A stretch of DNA of 64,000 nt from Nocardioides sp. zg-1230 (GCF_013155335.1 NZ_JABJQZ010000004.1:124001-188000); one strand, 5' to 3'; shown: positions 52,605 through 61,358, counted from the first letter of the stretch. Numbers and translations: made by a program. The notes: generated from the letters alone by a model not told the origin.

Positions 52605-54224
52605 TCACTGCTCGACCGTGATTTCTCCGAAGGCGATCTCGCCCTCGCCCACGTCGAAGCGGACATCACCGACCTGGTCGGAGTGCGCGATCGCGGTGCC
52701 GCCGCTCCACATCGGGATGATCGGCATGTCCTCGAGTGCGATGTCGCCGGCCTGCTGGTAGAGGTCGATAGCCTCGCCCAGCGAGTCCGCGGCATCGCCC
52801 TGGGTGACCAGCTCGTCCAGCTCGGGGTTGCTGTAGCCCGTGTAGTTCGAGTCACCGTCGGTGCCCACGATCGGCCGGATGTAGTTCTCCGGCGACGGGT
52901 AGTCCAGCGACCAGCCGAGTCGGAACGGACCCTCGAAGTCCCCGCTGTCGAGGAGCTCCAGGTACTGGGCCCACTCGGTGGAGTTCAGCTCGTAGTCGAA
53001 GCCGAGCGTCTCCTGCACCTGCCTGGCTGCGGCCTCGACCCACGCGTCGTGTCCCGCGTCGGCGTTGAAGTAGTACTGCAACGTCATGCCCTCGGGGTCC
53101 ACACCGGACTCCTCCAGGAGGTCCTTCGCGCGCTCCGGGTCGTGCTCGCAGTACTCGCAGGCGTCGTCACGCGAGCCGGGAATCGGCGGCGTCACAATGT
53201 CGGTGGACGGGTACGCCAATCCGTTGAGCACCTGCTCGACGATCAGCTCCCGGTCGATCGCCAGCGAGATCGCCTGCCGCAGCTGCTTGTTGCCATAGGG
53301 CTCCTGGCCGATGGGGAAGCCCAGGTACGTGAGCGACGCAGTCGGCTCCTCGATGATCGCGTCACCGAGGGTGCCCTTCGCCTCCAAGTAGACCTCTGGG
53401 GCCAGGCTGAGGACGTCGAGGCCGCCGTTCTGGAAGTCACGGTAGGCCGCGACCGGCGTCGTGAACATCTTGAACTCGACGCTGTCGGCCATCGCGGGCT
53501 GCTCACCCTCGTAGTCCGCCCACTTCTCGACGGTGATCTGCTGGTCGTGCTGCCACGGCTGGTTCATCTGGTAGGGACCGGTGCCGATCGGCTGCTCGTT
53601 GCAGGCGTCGATGTCGTCGAAGCACGCCTGGGCGATCGGCGCGAAGGCGGGTGCATAGCTCAGCATCTGACCGAACTGCGAGAACGGGCTCTTCAGCGTC
53701 ACCTCGAGCGTCTGCGCGTCCACGACCTCGATCCCCGACGCCTCCGGCCCCTCACCCGCACCCTCGATGCGGGACATGAAGCCAGCGGTGGACTGGGCGT
53801 TGTCGGGGTCCTGTGAGTAGTTCCAAGCTCGGGCAAACGACGTGGCGTCGACCGGCTCGCCGTTGTGGAAGCTGCGGTCCTCCTTGAGCGTGATGGTCCA
53901 GACGGTCTGGTCGTCGTTGGCGCTGATGTCTTCGGCCAGCCCGTCATAGACCAGCTCCCCGGATTCGAAGTCCGTGGAGACCAACGGGTCGTTGATGAGG
54001 TCGAGTACCGCGCTGCACTCGGACTCGTAGCAGTTGGAGGCGGGAGCGAGGAAGGTGGGTTCGGTGAGCTCCGCCGAGTAGGTGCCGCCTGCCTCGCCGG
54101 TCGGGCCGTCCGCCGGAGAGCCGGGGTCGTTGTCGTCCGATTCGTCTCCGCTGCCACAGGCGGCGAGACCGAGGACGAGTGCTGTGCACGCGGCTGTCGC
54201 GCGCCATGACCGTGTCACTCGCAT
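52605..54224 (-). CDS. oppA: Peptide ABC transporter substrate-binding lipoprotein
   Basis: The 539-residue family 5 extracellular solute-binding protein has lipobox LGLAAC (Cys23) and an acidic linker. Family motifs VWTITLKEDRSFHNGEPVDA, IGTGPYQM and LRQAISLAIDRELIVEQVLN are present. A disulphide-like pair is in SNCYESEC, and another in DDACEYCEHD. AGGAG precedes ATG 54224. It heads a minus-strand run through oppBCDF, Kelch, ATPase and FAD oxidoreductase genes. Its ligand may be peptides or another small molecule. Confidence 0.92.
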   Translation of the reverse strand: MRVTRSWRATAACTALVLGLAACGSGDESDDNDPGSPADGPTGEAGGTYSAELTEPTFLAPASNCYESECSAVLDLINDPLVSTDFESGELVYDGLAEDISANDDQTVWTITLKEDRSFHNGEPVDATSFARAWNYSQDPDNAQSTAGFMSRIEGAGEGPEASGIEVVDAQTLEVTLKSPFSQFGQMLSYAPAFAPIAQACFDDIDACNEQPIGTGPYQMNQPWQHDQQITVEKWADYEGEQPAMADSVEFKMFTTPVAAYRDFQNGGLDVLSLAPEVYLEAKGTLGDAIIEEPTASLTYLGFPIGQEPYGNKQLRQAISLAIDRELIVEQVLNGLAYPSTDIVTPPIPGSRDDACEYCEHDPERAKDLLEESGVDPEGMTLQYYFNADAGHDAWVEAAARQVQETLGFDYELNSTEWAQYLELLDSGDFEGPFRLGWSLDYPSPENYIRPIVGTDGDSNYTGYSNPELDELVTQGDAADSLGEAIDLYQQAGDIALEDMPIIPMWSGGTAIAHSDQVGDVRFDVGEGEIAFGEITVEQ

Positions 54225-55181
54225 GGGAACTCCTAAGCAATGTCGAGGATGCTCGTCCTCGCCATCGTTGGCAGCGGCGGAGCGCGGGGACAACGGGCCG
54301 ACGCGGAACTTCACATGACCGCAATGAGCGCGCCGTGAGCTTTGCGGATCGGATGACGATTTCGCACCCTGCCCGGCCGCTGGCGAGGCGACCCGCGGGC
54401 CTCCTCGAGCTGGTAACCGCATTCGTCGTGTCGCTGTGTCTCGGACCTACTAACGCGGATGTGACGGCGGTGGGAGGCTGCCGAGCATTTGACCTACGCG
54501 ACCCGGGTACGCCGCGTCGGTCCGCTGCGGCGTCGGGCCGGAGCACCCGTCGTGCTGGACGAGAGAAGGTGCCGCCGCGATTGAAGCGGCTCCGAGGTGG
54601 TCGGAGAAGGTGACTTACTTTGCCACGTGCTCGGCCACCGGAGGGGCGCAGACGGCACCCGCCGCCACCGTGCTCGGCGCGAAGGTGCGACCACTGTGCC
54701 GACGTGTGCCATCCGGCGGGTCACAGCTCGAGCGTAGGTCGGGCCTGCTCAGCGCAGGCCAGTGTCGGTCGGTGCCGGGCCGCCGCGTGCACCAGCGCCG
54801 GGTACACGGGCCGGGAACGAGGCACGTCGTGAGTCGACCGCTGCCCGGTGCGCCGGTGCCGCTCCGCGAAGTCCGCGATCTGGCCCGCCAAGGCCATGGG
54901 TGAAGGCTACGCACGTCGGCGGATACGGCCTGGAGGCGTTCGGGCACATCGTGGTGCTCGAAGGCGAATCGACGTGCGTGTGCGACTCACTCATGGCGTG
55001 CGACGTCAGCCTCCGGATCAGTTCCCGGGGTGGCGCCATCGATCAGGGCCGAGACAGAAGCTTCGGTCGACATCGTCGTCCGGCGCGCTCCGAGGATTTG
55101 GGTTGGGACGAGGTCCGAGACACCCTCGAGGGGATGGCACTCGAGACGAACACTTCGCGCCCACAACACAGAGCAACCCCC
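54225..55181. other. Intergenic region between oppA and the GH16 gene
   Basis: This gap of about 960 bp must contain the promoter of the opp operon and that of the GH16 gene. A short minus-strand ORF lies at 54721-54897. Upstream of that ORF, minus-strand frames around 54900-54960 include DVPERLQAVSADVRSL, which looks like coding sequence broken by a shift; it may be the remains of a small gene. Nothing else is recognised. Confidence 0.35.
54721..54897 (-). CDS. Short hypothetical ORF, possibly a gene remnant
   Basis: The 58-residue frame begins MALAGQIADFAERHRRTGQR and ends in ARPTLEL. It has soluble, coding-like composition. A neighbouring frame just upstream carries a similar coding-like segment, so this may be the 3' part of a frameshifted gene. 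No ribosome site is convincing and no family is recognised. Confidence 0.3.
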   Translation of the reverse strand: MALAGQIADFAERHRRTGQRSTHDVPRSRPVYPALVHAAARHRPTLACAEQARPTLEL

Positions 55182-56381
55182 ATGTCTGCACGCCGCGTGC
55201 TCGTCGGCGCCCTCGCTCTGCTGATGCCCGCGTCCCTGCTCCTCATCAGTGAGACCGGATCGGCAGCAGGTCCAGCGACAACTTCCCCCGCGTCGTCTTC
55301 TCTGCGTGAAGCCACGCGCTCGCGCGCGAGCCTGCAGGTCATGCCGCAGATCGTTCAGCACGGCCGGCGTACGGCGAGCCCTGACGCTGCCCGGGTGGCT
55401 ATCACCGCCACGATCAAGCCGCGCCGTGCCCGACGCCCGGTCCAACTCCAGGTCAAGACCGGCTCGAGGTGGAAGAACGTCGGGCGAGCCCGGACCGACG
55501 GTCGCGGCCGCGCGGAGTTCTCCGCGCGTGCCATGCGTCGCGGGAAGGCGATCACCTATCGGGTGAGATCCGGCAGCTACAAGGGTCATCGTCGCGTCGT
55601 GAGCCGGCCGAGGAGCACCAATCGCTGGCAGACGCCGCTCTTCACCGAGACGTTCTCCGGCCGCTCGCTCGCTCCCCAGTGGAGCCACCGCGGACAGTCC
55701 TACGAGAAGGAGAGCCTGCGCAGGTGCTCCAAGGGCAGCCCGAAGGCGGTCAAGGTCTCCGGCGGCAAGGTCCGCTTGAGCGTCATCGAGGACAGGAGCC
55801 GTCCGGGCAAGTGCAAGGCGATCAAGCGGGGCAAGGTCTCAGGTCGCTACGCCTACCGCCTCAACGGTCACATCTCGACGCAGAACCGGGTGTCGTTCAA
55901 GTACGGCTTCGCGGCCGCCCGCGTGAAGATGCACAAGCGCCGCGGTCAGCACAGCAGCTTCTGGCTCCAGCCGCAGACCTCCCGCGCGGGCACGCCGCGC
56001 ACCGCAGGCGCCGAGATCGACGTCATCGAGTACTTCGGTGACAAGCACCCGCGAGGTGGCCTGACGAGCTTCATCCACTGGAAGAAGAACAACGAGCTCA
56101 TCAAGACCGGTTCGTGGATCAAGCAGCCGAGGAGCTTCCTCAAGAACAAGCGTGACGGGTGGTCGAGGAACTATCACGTGTTCTCGGTCGAGTGGACGCC
56201 GAGGATGTACATCTTCCGTATCGATGGTCGGGAGACCTGGCGCACCCGCAAGGGCGTGTCCGGCCAACCCCAGTACCCCATCCTGAGCCTGCTCGCCTCG
56301 GACTACGAGCTGTCGCACATGAAGGACAAGCAGCTGCCGCAGCACATGAAGGTTGATTGGTTGCGGATCTGGCAGGCCTGA
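55182..56381 (+). CDS. Secreted glycoside hydrolase family 16-like protein
   Basis: The 399-residue exported protein has a signal peptide (about 1-30), a basic Ig-like domain (about 55-140, ITATIKPRRARRPVQLQVKT), and a C-terminal GH16 beta-jelly-roll. The catalytic motif is EIDVIE (278-283), with the two Glu residues of the GH16 E-x-D-x-x-E signature; HVFSVEWTPRMYIFRIDGRE is also typical. It would cut beta-glucans or related polysaccharides, but the exact linkage is unclear. The many Arg/Lys residues are unusual. ATG 55182 gives the best signal peptide; ATG 55134 is possible. Confidence 0.85.
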   Translation: MSARRVLVGALALLMPASLLLISETGSAAGPATTSPASSSLREATRSRASLQVMPQIVQHGRRTASPDAARVAITATIKPRRARRPVQLQVKTGSRWKNVGRARTDGRGRAEFSARAMRRGKAITYRVRSGSYKGHRRVVSRPRSTNRWQTPLFTETFSGRSLAPQWSHRGQSYEKESLRRCSKGSPKAVKVSGGKVRLSVIEDRSRPGKCKAIKRGKVSGRYAYRLNGHISTQNRVSFKYGFAAARVKMHKRRGQHSSFWLQPQTSRAGTPRTAGAEIDVIEYFGDKHPRGGLTSFIHWKKNNELIKTGSWIKQPRSFLKNKRDGWSRNYHVFSVEWTPRMYIFRIDGRETWRTRKGVSGQPQYPILSLLASDYELSHMKDKQLPQHMKVDWLRIWQA

Positions 56382-56760
56382 GGGGCAGCCATGGTGCCCT
56401 GATGGGCAACATGTAGCTCGACCCCGCGCACTCCAGAACGCAGAATCTGTGTTCCGCAGGACAGAGCCGTCGACCATTCCAGCCGGACAGATCGCGGATA
56501 TTTGGCAGGCGATCGACGAGTTCGTCCCGCGGACGCGGCTATGAGCTAGGTGGGATTGACACCGAAGCGTGCAGCAGGCCCCGCTGCGCTACGTGGCGGG
56601 TTACGCCGCCGCCTGCTGGTCAATAGTCGACGCATCGGTCGCAACGGCCCCAGCGCATCCCTGGGCTGGGTCCGGTCGACTCATTGGGGACATGTCGCAA
56701 CATTCTGGGCCGCGGTCGAGTCACACGGGTTTGGCATCATCCGCAACCGCAAGGGGAATC
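56382..56760. other. Intergenic region between GH16 and RTX-like genes
   Basis: 379 bp on the same strand. No convincing gene, RNA or strong hairpin is seen; a weak GGGCA/TGCCC stem follows the GH16 stop. Confidence 0.35.
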
Positions 56761-57969
56761 ATGCGACTCACACTCACCGCCGCCGCGCTCATGGGCGTGG
56801 CCCTGCTCGTGCCAATGGGCACGGCCAGCGCAACGGCCGAGACGTGTCAGGGACAGCCGGCGACCATCGTCGGGACGCCTGGGGGCCAGGTCACCGGCAC
56901 CGAGGGCGCGGACGTCATCGTCACGAACGGCGCGACGCGGGTCGACGCGCTCGGCGGCGATGACCGTGTGTGCGCCACGGGCGGGGGCGGCGTCGTCGTC
57001 GCCGTCCTTGGGGCGGGGGCCGACATGTTCACTGACGAGAACGGCGGATCGCATCAGGTCGTCGCCGGGACGTTGGACGGCACCGACATCGAGGCCGACG
57101 TCATTGGCCTGAGCAAGTTCGGCCGGGTCACGTCCGGCATGGCAGGCCAGCCGAACGCCGACATCATCGACCTCGCCCTCACCGGCTACGTCCACTGGAA
57201 CGGCGTCCAGACCGCCCCGGGTGGGGTCACCGTGGGCAAGGGCGGCGGCCTGTTCCTTCGGTCCGCCTACAACATGCGTGTGGAGGCCAGCGGGTCCGTC
57301 ACCGGGGCCGACACCTCGCTGACGTGGACCGGTCACTTCGACGAGTTCTCGTTCGCCACCGAGGCCGCGCGCGGGCTCCTCGAGTTCCGCGGCACCGACG
57401 CGGTTGAGCACCTCACGGTCGACGCCCCGGCGACGTTCAACCGCAACGTGCAGCTCGGCGGAGGGAACGACATCTACCGGACCAACGGCCTCGGCGCGAG
57501 GTTCTCGATGGTGAAGGGCAACAAGGGCGAGGACCGCCTGATGCTCGACGTTCCGACCCTGCGGCTCAAGGCTGACCTGGACCGCCGGGTGGATGACAAG
57601 AACAGCGGGGCCGCGACCCGCATCCGCAATTTCGAGGACTACGTGGTGTCCGCCAAGACGGCGAGGATCCGCGGGACCAACCGCGGCGAGCGGATCACGG
57701 TCGTGACGTGCAAGGCGTGGGTGAACGCTGGACCCGGCAAGGACCTCGTCATCGCTAACGTCGAGTATGGCGACGGCGACGAGTTGGGCACCCCGGAGTG
57801 CGGGAAGTACCGCGCGGTCGTGAACGGCGGCCGGGGCCACGACACGATCAAGGGCAGCCCTGGGAATGACCGTCTGCTTGGCAACCGTGGCCGCGACGCC
57901 ACCGACGGCCGTGCCGGGCGCGACACCTGCGTCGCCGAGCGCCGCGTGCGGTGCGAGCGCCGCCTCTGA
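56761..57969 (+). CDS. Secreted RTX-like calcium-binding repeat protein
   Basis: The 402-residue protein has a signal peptide (about 1-27, ending ASATAE). Near the N-terminus and again at the C-terminus there are glycine/aspartate repeats of the hemolysin-type kind: GTEGADVIVTNG, LGGDDRVCATGG, NGGRGHDTIKGSPGNDRLLG and NRGRDATDGRAGRDTC. The middle is a long beta-rich region without repeats. RTX repeats bind calcium and fold outside the cell. Four C-terminal Cys residues suggest disulphides. AAGGGGAA precedes ATG 56761. Confidence 0.78.
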   Translation: MRLTLTAAALMGVALLVPMGTASATAETCQGQPATIVGTPGGQVTGTEGADVIVTNGATRVDALGGDDRVCATGGGGVVVAVLGAGADMFTDENGGSHQVVAGTLDGTDIEADVIGLSKFGRVTSGMAGQPNADIIDLALTGYVHWNGVQTAPGGVTVGKGGGLFLRSAYNMRVEASGSVTGADTSLTWTGHFDEFSFATEAARGLLEFRGTDAVEHLTVDAPATFNRNVQLGGGNDIYRTNGLGARFSMVKGNKGEDRLMLDVPTLRLKADLDRRVDDKNSGAATRIRNFEDYVVSAKTARIRGTNRGERITVVTCKAWVNAGPGKDLVIANVEYGDGDELGTPECGKYRAVVNGGRGHDTIKGSPGNDRLLGNRGRDATDGRAGRDTCVAERRVRCERRL

Positions 57970-57994
57970 GCTAGCCCATCGACGCCAGGGAGGC

Positions 57995-58016
57995 CCCCGA
58001 CCGGCAGCGGTCGGGG
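57995..58016 (+). terminator. Terminator after the RTX-like gene
   Basis: CCCCGACCG (57995-58003) and CGGTCGGGG (58008-58016) form a 9-bp stem with loop GCAG, 26 bp after the stop. Confidence 0.65.
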
Positions 58017-58575
58017 CCCTCGCAGCGTCCCCAGCCTGACTAGGAGTTACGGAGGAACAGTTTGGAGCACCGGTCCCGACCTTCTGCCAGCGACTACGAA
58101 TCGGGCCTGATCGCGGCGACTACACGTACTGCAACCGCGTCCTGCCCAGCAGCATGCTCCTGGGCGGTCTGAGCTGTCGATCTCCTGAGTGCGCTAGTTT
58201 TCTCGGCTCCCCGAAGACTCAGGCGGCCGCCGGCGTCGCGCGCTTGCTCGAGGCCCCGGATCTCACCGGTGCTCGCGGACGCCGCGCGCGTGAGCTTGAG
58301 CGGAGCGTCGACCACTGCCGGTGACCCCAACACCCGGGGGCTGTAGGCGGAGGACTTCCAGGCAGCCTTGATGGCTGACCTCGTGCATGGGGTGAAGTCC
58401 GAAGCCAAGTGACGTCGGTGAACGGACGCTGATCGGCATGTTCGGATGTTCGAACTGCGCCGGCAGGCGGCGAAGCGACGCTTGTTCGGAGCAAGTTTGC
58501 GACGGTGGGCGCCGCACTCTGGTCATCGTGAATCTGCAAGATCGCGGCGGGGTACAGGTCGGGCACAATGCCAGC
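58017..58575. other. Intergenic region before the anti-sigma-like gene
   Basis: 559 bp with no convincing gene. The frame of the next gene is open back to 58438 but that extension is Cys/Arg-rich and unlike the family, so it is left out. No RNA gene or repeat is recognised. Confidence 0.35.
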
Positions 58576-59517
58576 GTGACGCCCACGCCCCGAGGGGCCC
58601 ATCCGGAGTTGCGAGTCCAACTCGCCGCTGACACTTCCAGCGTCCCCGGAGCACGCAGGTTCGTCATCGACGGGCTGCTGCAGTGGGGCCGCGAACATCT
58701 CGTTGACGACGCCGCCCTGTGCGTCACCGAGATGGCGGCGAACTCCGCCCTGCACAGCGGCAGCTCTTACCTGCATGTCCGGCTGCGTGACCTCGAGCCA
58801 TCCGTGCGGGTCAGTGTCGAGGACGCCGGCGGGGTGGTACCGCTCGCGGCGGTGGCCCCGCCTCCCGTCGCGAGCCAGGGCACCACCGGGCGCGGACTGG
58901 TGATCGTGTCGGTGCTGGCGGAGTCCTGGGGGATCGAGGAGCGCGGCGATGGGCGACGCGTGTGGGCCGACCTTGCCGGTGACGGCGTCGAGCACGACGT
59001 ACGGCCGCCGGTGGTGGAGTACGGCGACCGGTCGGCACCGGAGCAGGTCGTCCTGCCCGCCGATTGGGCGAGGGTGCGGCTACTTCGGTGTCCGGTGCAG
59101 CTCGGGCTCCAGATCGACCAGCGTCTCGACGACCTGGTGCGAGAGCTCCAGCTCATCGACCCCGAGGAGAGTCCGACTCCGCCGCGGGAGCTGGGCCAGC
59201 TAATCGAGCGACTGGTGACCCGCCCTGCTTTTGCGCGCCACTTGGGTCGTCGTACCGCCTTGGACGCCGCCGCGGCGGGGCTGGAGTACGTCGACATCAA
59301 GATGACCCTTCCCCGTGAGATGGCAGCAACCCTCCGCGAGCTGCTGGCCGCCGACAACCTGGCCGATGAGATCAGCGAGACCCACCAGCTGCTGACCCTG
59401 CGGTCAACCCCGGAGATGGTGTCGCTGCGCACCTGGTTCACTCAGTCCATCGTCGACCAGGCGGAGGAAGATGCCGATCCCGTGCCGTACGACGAGTGGC
59501 TGCACGAGCGAGGCTGA
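58576..59517 (+). CDS. Anti-sigma-factor-like ATP-binding protein
   Basis: The 313-residue protein starts with a HATPase_c_2 (RsbW/SpoIIAB-type) domain (about 5-125): PGARRFVIDGLLQWGREHLV, CVTEMAANSALHSGSSYLHV with the N-box Asn, and VEDAGGVVP plus GRGLVIVSVLAESWG. The second half is helical and not recognised (LPADWARVRLLRCPVQLGLQ). Proteins like this phosphorylate or bind anti-sigma antagonists and control stress sigma factors. No STAS or sigma gene is nearby. GTG 58576 is chosen to match the domain start. Confidence 0.78.
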   Translation: MTPTPRGAHPELRVQLAADTSSVPGARRFVIDGLLQWGREHLVDDAALCVTEMAANSALHSGSSYLHVRLRDLEPSVRVSVEDAGGVVPLAAVAPPPVASQGTTGRGLVIVSVLAESWGIEERGDGRRVWADLAGDGVEHDVRPPVVEYGDRSAPEQVVLPADWARVRLLRCPVQLGLQIDQRLDDLVRELQLIDPEESPTPPRELGQLIERLVTRPAFARHLGRRTALDAAAAGLEYVDIKMTLPREMAATLRELLAADNLADEISETHQLLTLRSTPEMVSLRTWFTQSIVDQAEEDADPVPYDEWLHERG

Positions 59518-59804
59518 TGGCACGCCGCCATCGGTTACACCCCACTAACTCGGGCTTCTCCCGAAGGACCGACATCGGAGACCCCGTAGGTGTAGGAAGT
59601 CGGCGGTGAGGGCCGGAGGGACCAGCACGGAAACCACAGACGGAACGTCCGGCTTGTCGCGACCGTAGGACACTGCCGCTGTAGCGTCGGATTGACGCAA
59701 GCGCGCTGAACTCTGCGATGACTCTGCGATGTCACTCCGCCGAACGGGCGCTGGGCACTCGGTCGTTGTGCGTCGCTTCTCCACGTCCTTCCAAGGGGGC
59801 GTGC

Positions 59805-60464
59805 TCAGGCAAGCTGCCAGAAATCATCGACCAAGCCGAGTCGCTGGAGGATCGCCTCGTTCTCCTCCTTGGCGTGGGGATGCCACTGCGGGGACAGCCG
59901 GTCGCCCCACCAGGCGTGGGCCAAGGCGCTGAGCACCGTGACTGGGATAGTGGTGCCTGCCGGGCGACCGTCGAGCCATCGGCGGACGTGCTCTCCCGAC
60001 CGGAAGAGATTCATGGTGCTTCAAGTGAAGACGATGTCGTCCCACCACTGTCGGGCAGGGACGTAGCAATGGAAGACCAGCGACGACTTCTGGGGCTGTT
60101 GGTCGATGACGTCCACCGTCAGCGGTTCGCGGCAGTCCGGACACGACGTCTCGATCCGTCCGTCGCTGTGCAGTGCCGCGCACACACCGAACGCATCCCA
60201 CGCGCAGTTGGCGTACCACCACCGGTGGCCAGCACGGACGCGGTACGGAGTCGGCACAGCGGAGAAGGGATTCGCCATCAGGATCTCGGAGCCCTCACTG
60301 TTCAGGACGAGGGCGTGCGCGTCGTGGAGCCTCGTCCATGCCTGACGGACCTCGCGCGCGGGGGCACCCATGGTCGCGGCCACGTCGTCCGCGGACGGCG
60401 CGTGACCGCGCTCGGCGAAGAGCCGGTAGGTCTCGTTGCGGACGCCGATGTCCTCCGGGGTCAT
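59805..60464 (-). CDS. MerB-family organomercurial lyase with an in-frame UGA at the catalytic Cys position
   Basis: Read through one TGA, this frame gives 219 residues, close to the 212 of classical MerB. The winged-helix N-terminus is followed by ANCAWDAFGV (Cys87, Asp90, matching MerB Cys96 and Asp99), ETSCPDC (matching Cys117), and DDIVFT-[TGA]-STMNLFRSGEHV. The TGA (60021-60023, codon 148) stands at MerB catalytic Cys159. Nothing else interrupts the frame. A SECIS-like hairpin follows. Either selenocysteine is inserted or the gene is inactivated; a second cistron from ATG 60014 is less likely. No merA, merR or sel genes are nearby. Confidence 0.75.
59991..60023 (-). promoter_or_regulatory. 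SECIS-like hairpin directly after the in-frame UGA
   Basis: On the minus strand, 12 nt after TGA (60021-60023), CTCTTCC (60008-60002) pairs with GGGAGAG (59997-59991), with one T-G pair, around loop GGTC. The loop begins 19 nt after UGA and starts with G. This fits bacterial SECIS rules: a stem, a short apical loop with a G in its first two bases, and about 16-37 nt from UGA. The hairpin also encodes conserved LFRSGE, so it could be fortuitous. Confidence 0.5.
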
Positions 60465-60694
60465 GCCGATCAGTATGGCTACGTGGACGGTGCTCACGCA
60501 CCAGCTGAGCGACGCCTGAACGCGGCGGTTGGACGCACTCGTCGCGGTGGATACGACGTGTTCACGTCGATCTCGTAGAGGCAGGCCGGTGAGAGGGCCG
60601 ATCCGCCAGGCACGGAAGGTCGACGGGTGCACGACATCGACCTCTCGCCCCGGAGGGGGTGCATGCTCCACTGTGTCCTAGCCACAATGACGCC

Positions 60695-60997
60695 ATGCCT
60701 GACGCCGCGATCGAGTGTGGTGATGCGAAAGTGGCGAGGCTGCTTGCTTTCGTCGCTGCCCGCGTCGAGGAAGATCGGTTGGGCGCCCACATGACAGCTC
60801 CGGTCGACGAGGCAGCACTCGAGAGGTGCGACATCGTGCAGCAGGTCCTTCTCGACATGGCTCGCGACACGTGCAGCCCGATCGAGCCCTGCCCGCTCCC
60901 GCAGCGGTGCCTTCGCGCGCTGGACGAGTACGCGTTTATGCACAAGACACACCGGCACTTCGACCCAGAGTGGATGGCATGGCGTCTTCTGCCGTAG
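60695..60997 (+). CDS. DUF6221-like small protein
   Basis: This is a 100-residue soluble protein. [20 protein letters not shown] near the start and the C-terminal [19 protein letters not shown] match the pattern of the actinobacterial DUF6221 family as I recall it. Four Cys residues are clustered in the middle ([13 protein letters not shown]). Function is unknown; the family is common in phages, plasmids and genomic islands. It is divergent from the MerB-like gene and the last cargo gene before attR. Confidence 0.6.
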   Translation: MPDAAIECGDAKVARLLAFVAARVEEDRLGAHMTAPVDEAALERCDIVQQVLLDMARDTCSPIEPCPLPQRCLRALDEYAFMHKTHRHFDPEWMAWRLLP

Positions 60998-61309
60998 TTC
61001 AGCAGATCCGTCGGCTCCTCAGGACGGAGCGCTAATCGCGGCGCAAGGCAGCGGGTCCCCACCTAGGATCGACGTCGAGACCGCCCGTGGCGTGCGCTCC
61101 TCGAGCGCCCCTCCCGCCCAGTACAGAGTCGGGTCGTCGCGCCTCGCGCTACGTGCCCCGAGGACAGTTCCGATGCGTTCGCGGGCAACGCTGGGGCAAC
61201 ACGAGCATCAGAAACAGCCCGAATCAGCCAACGTCAGCCGATCGTTCAATGTGCCTCTGACCTGCGGTTCCGTCGATTTCCAAGGTTGCCCGCCGACCAC
61301 TCGATCCCT
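60998..61309. other. Right-end non-coding segment of the element
   Basis: 312 bp between the DUF6221 gene and attR. It contains the 22-bp repeat at 61182-61203 and no convincing gene. In the excised circle this segment would lie next to the integrase 3' end. Confidence 0.5.
61182..61203 (+). repeat. 22-bp repeat near the right end (candidate integrase arm site)
   Basis: Exact copy, same orientation, of 31721-31742. It lies 106 bp inside attR, while the left copy lies 75 bp inside attL. Confidence 0.55.
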
Positions 61310-61349
61310 CTCTCAAGGCGGTAGCGCCGGTTCGAATCCGGTCGGGGGT
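61310..61349 (+). repeat. attR: displaced tRNA-Glu 3' segment
   Basis: The 40 bp are identical to bases 31606-31645 of tRNA-Glu but lack the upstream part of the tRNA, so no functional tRNA is made here. This is the right junction of the element. Confidence 0.9.
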
Positions 61350-61358
61350 GCAGCACCC

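Larger units (their letters stand above)
31606..61349. mobile_element. tRNA-Glu-integrated mobilizable element, about 29.7 kb
   Basis: The element is bounded by 40-bp direct repeats in the tRNA-Glu 3' part. Directly inside attL are a tyrosine integrase, a MerR-like excisionase and a MobF relaxase-helicase, all reading toward attL. A 22-bp repeat occurs near both ends (31721 and 61182). No coupling protein, VirB4 or plasmid replication gene is seen, so it is best called an integrative mobilizable element or a remnant of a larger conjugative one. The cargo is mostly envelope, signalling and transport genes plus a MerB-like gene. Confidence 0.88.

Noticed and set aside
59805..60014. Separate 69-residue gene starting at ATG 60014
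   Set aside because: It is in frame with the MerB N-terminal part across a single TGA and matches the MerB C-terminal half. There is no separate ribosome site.
59805..60464. A mer operon around the MerB-like gene
   Set aside because: No merA, merR, merT or merP-like sequence is present nearby. The divergent neighbour is a DUF6221-like gene.
61310..61349. A second tRNA-Glu gene near 61310
   Set aside because: Only the 3' 40 bases of the tRNA are present; the acceptor 5' strand and D-arm are missing. It is attR.
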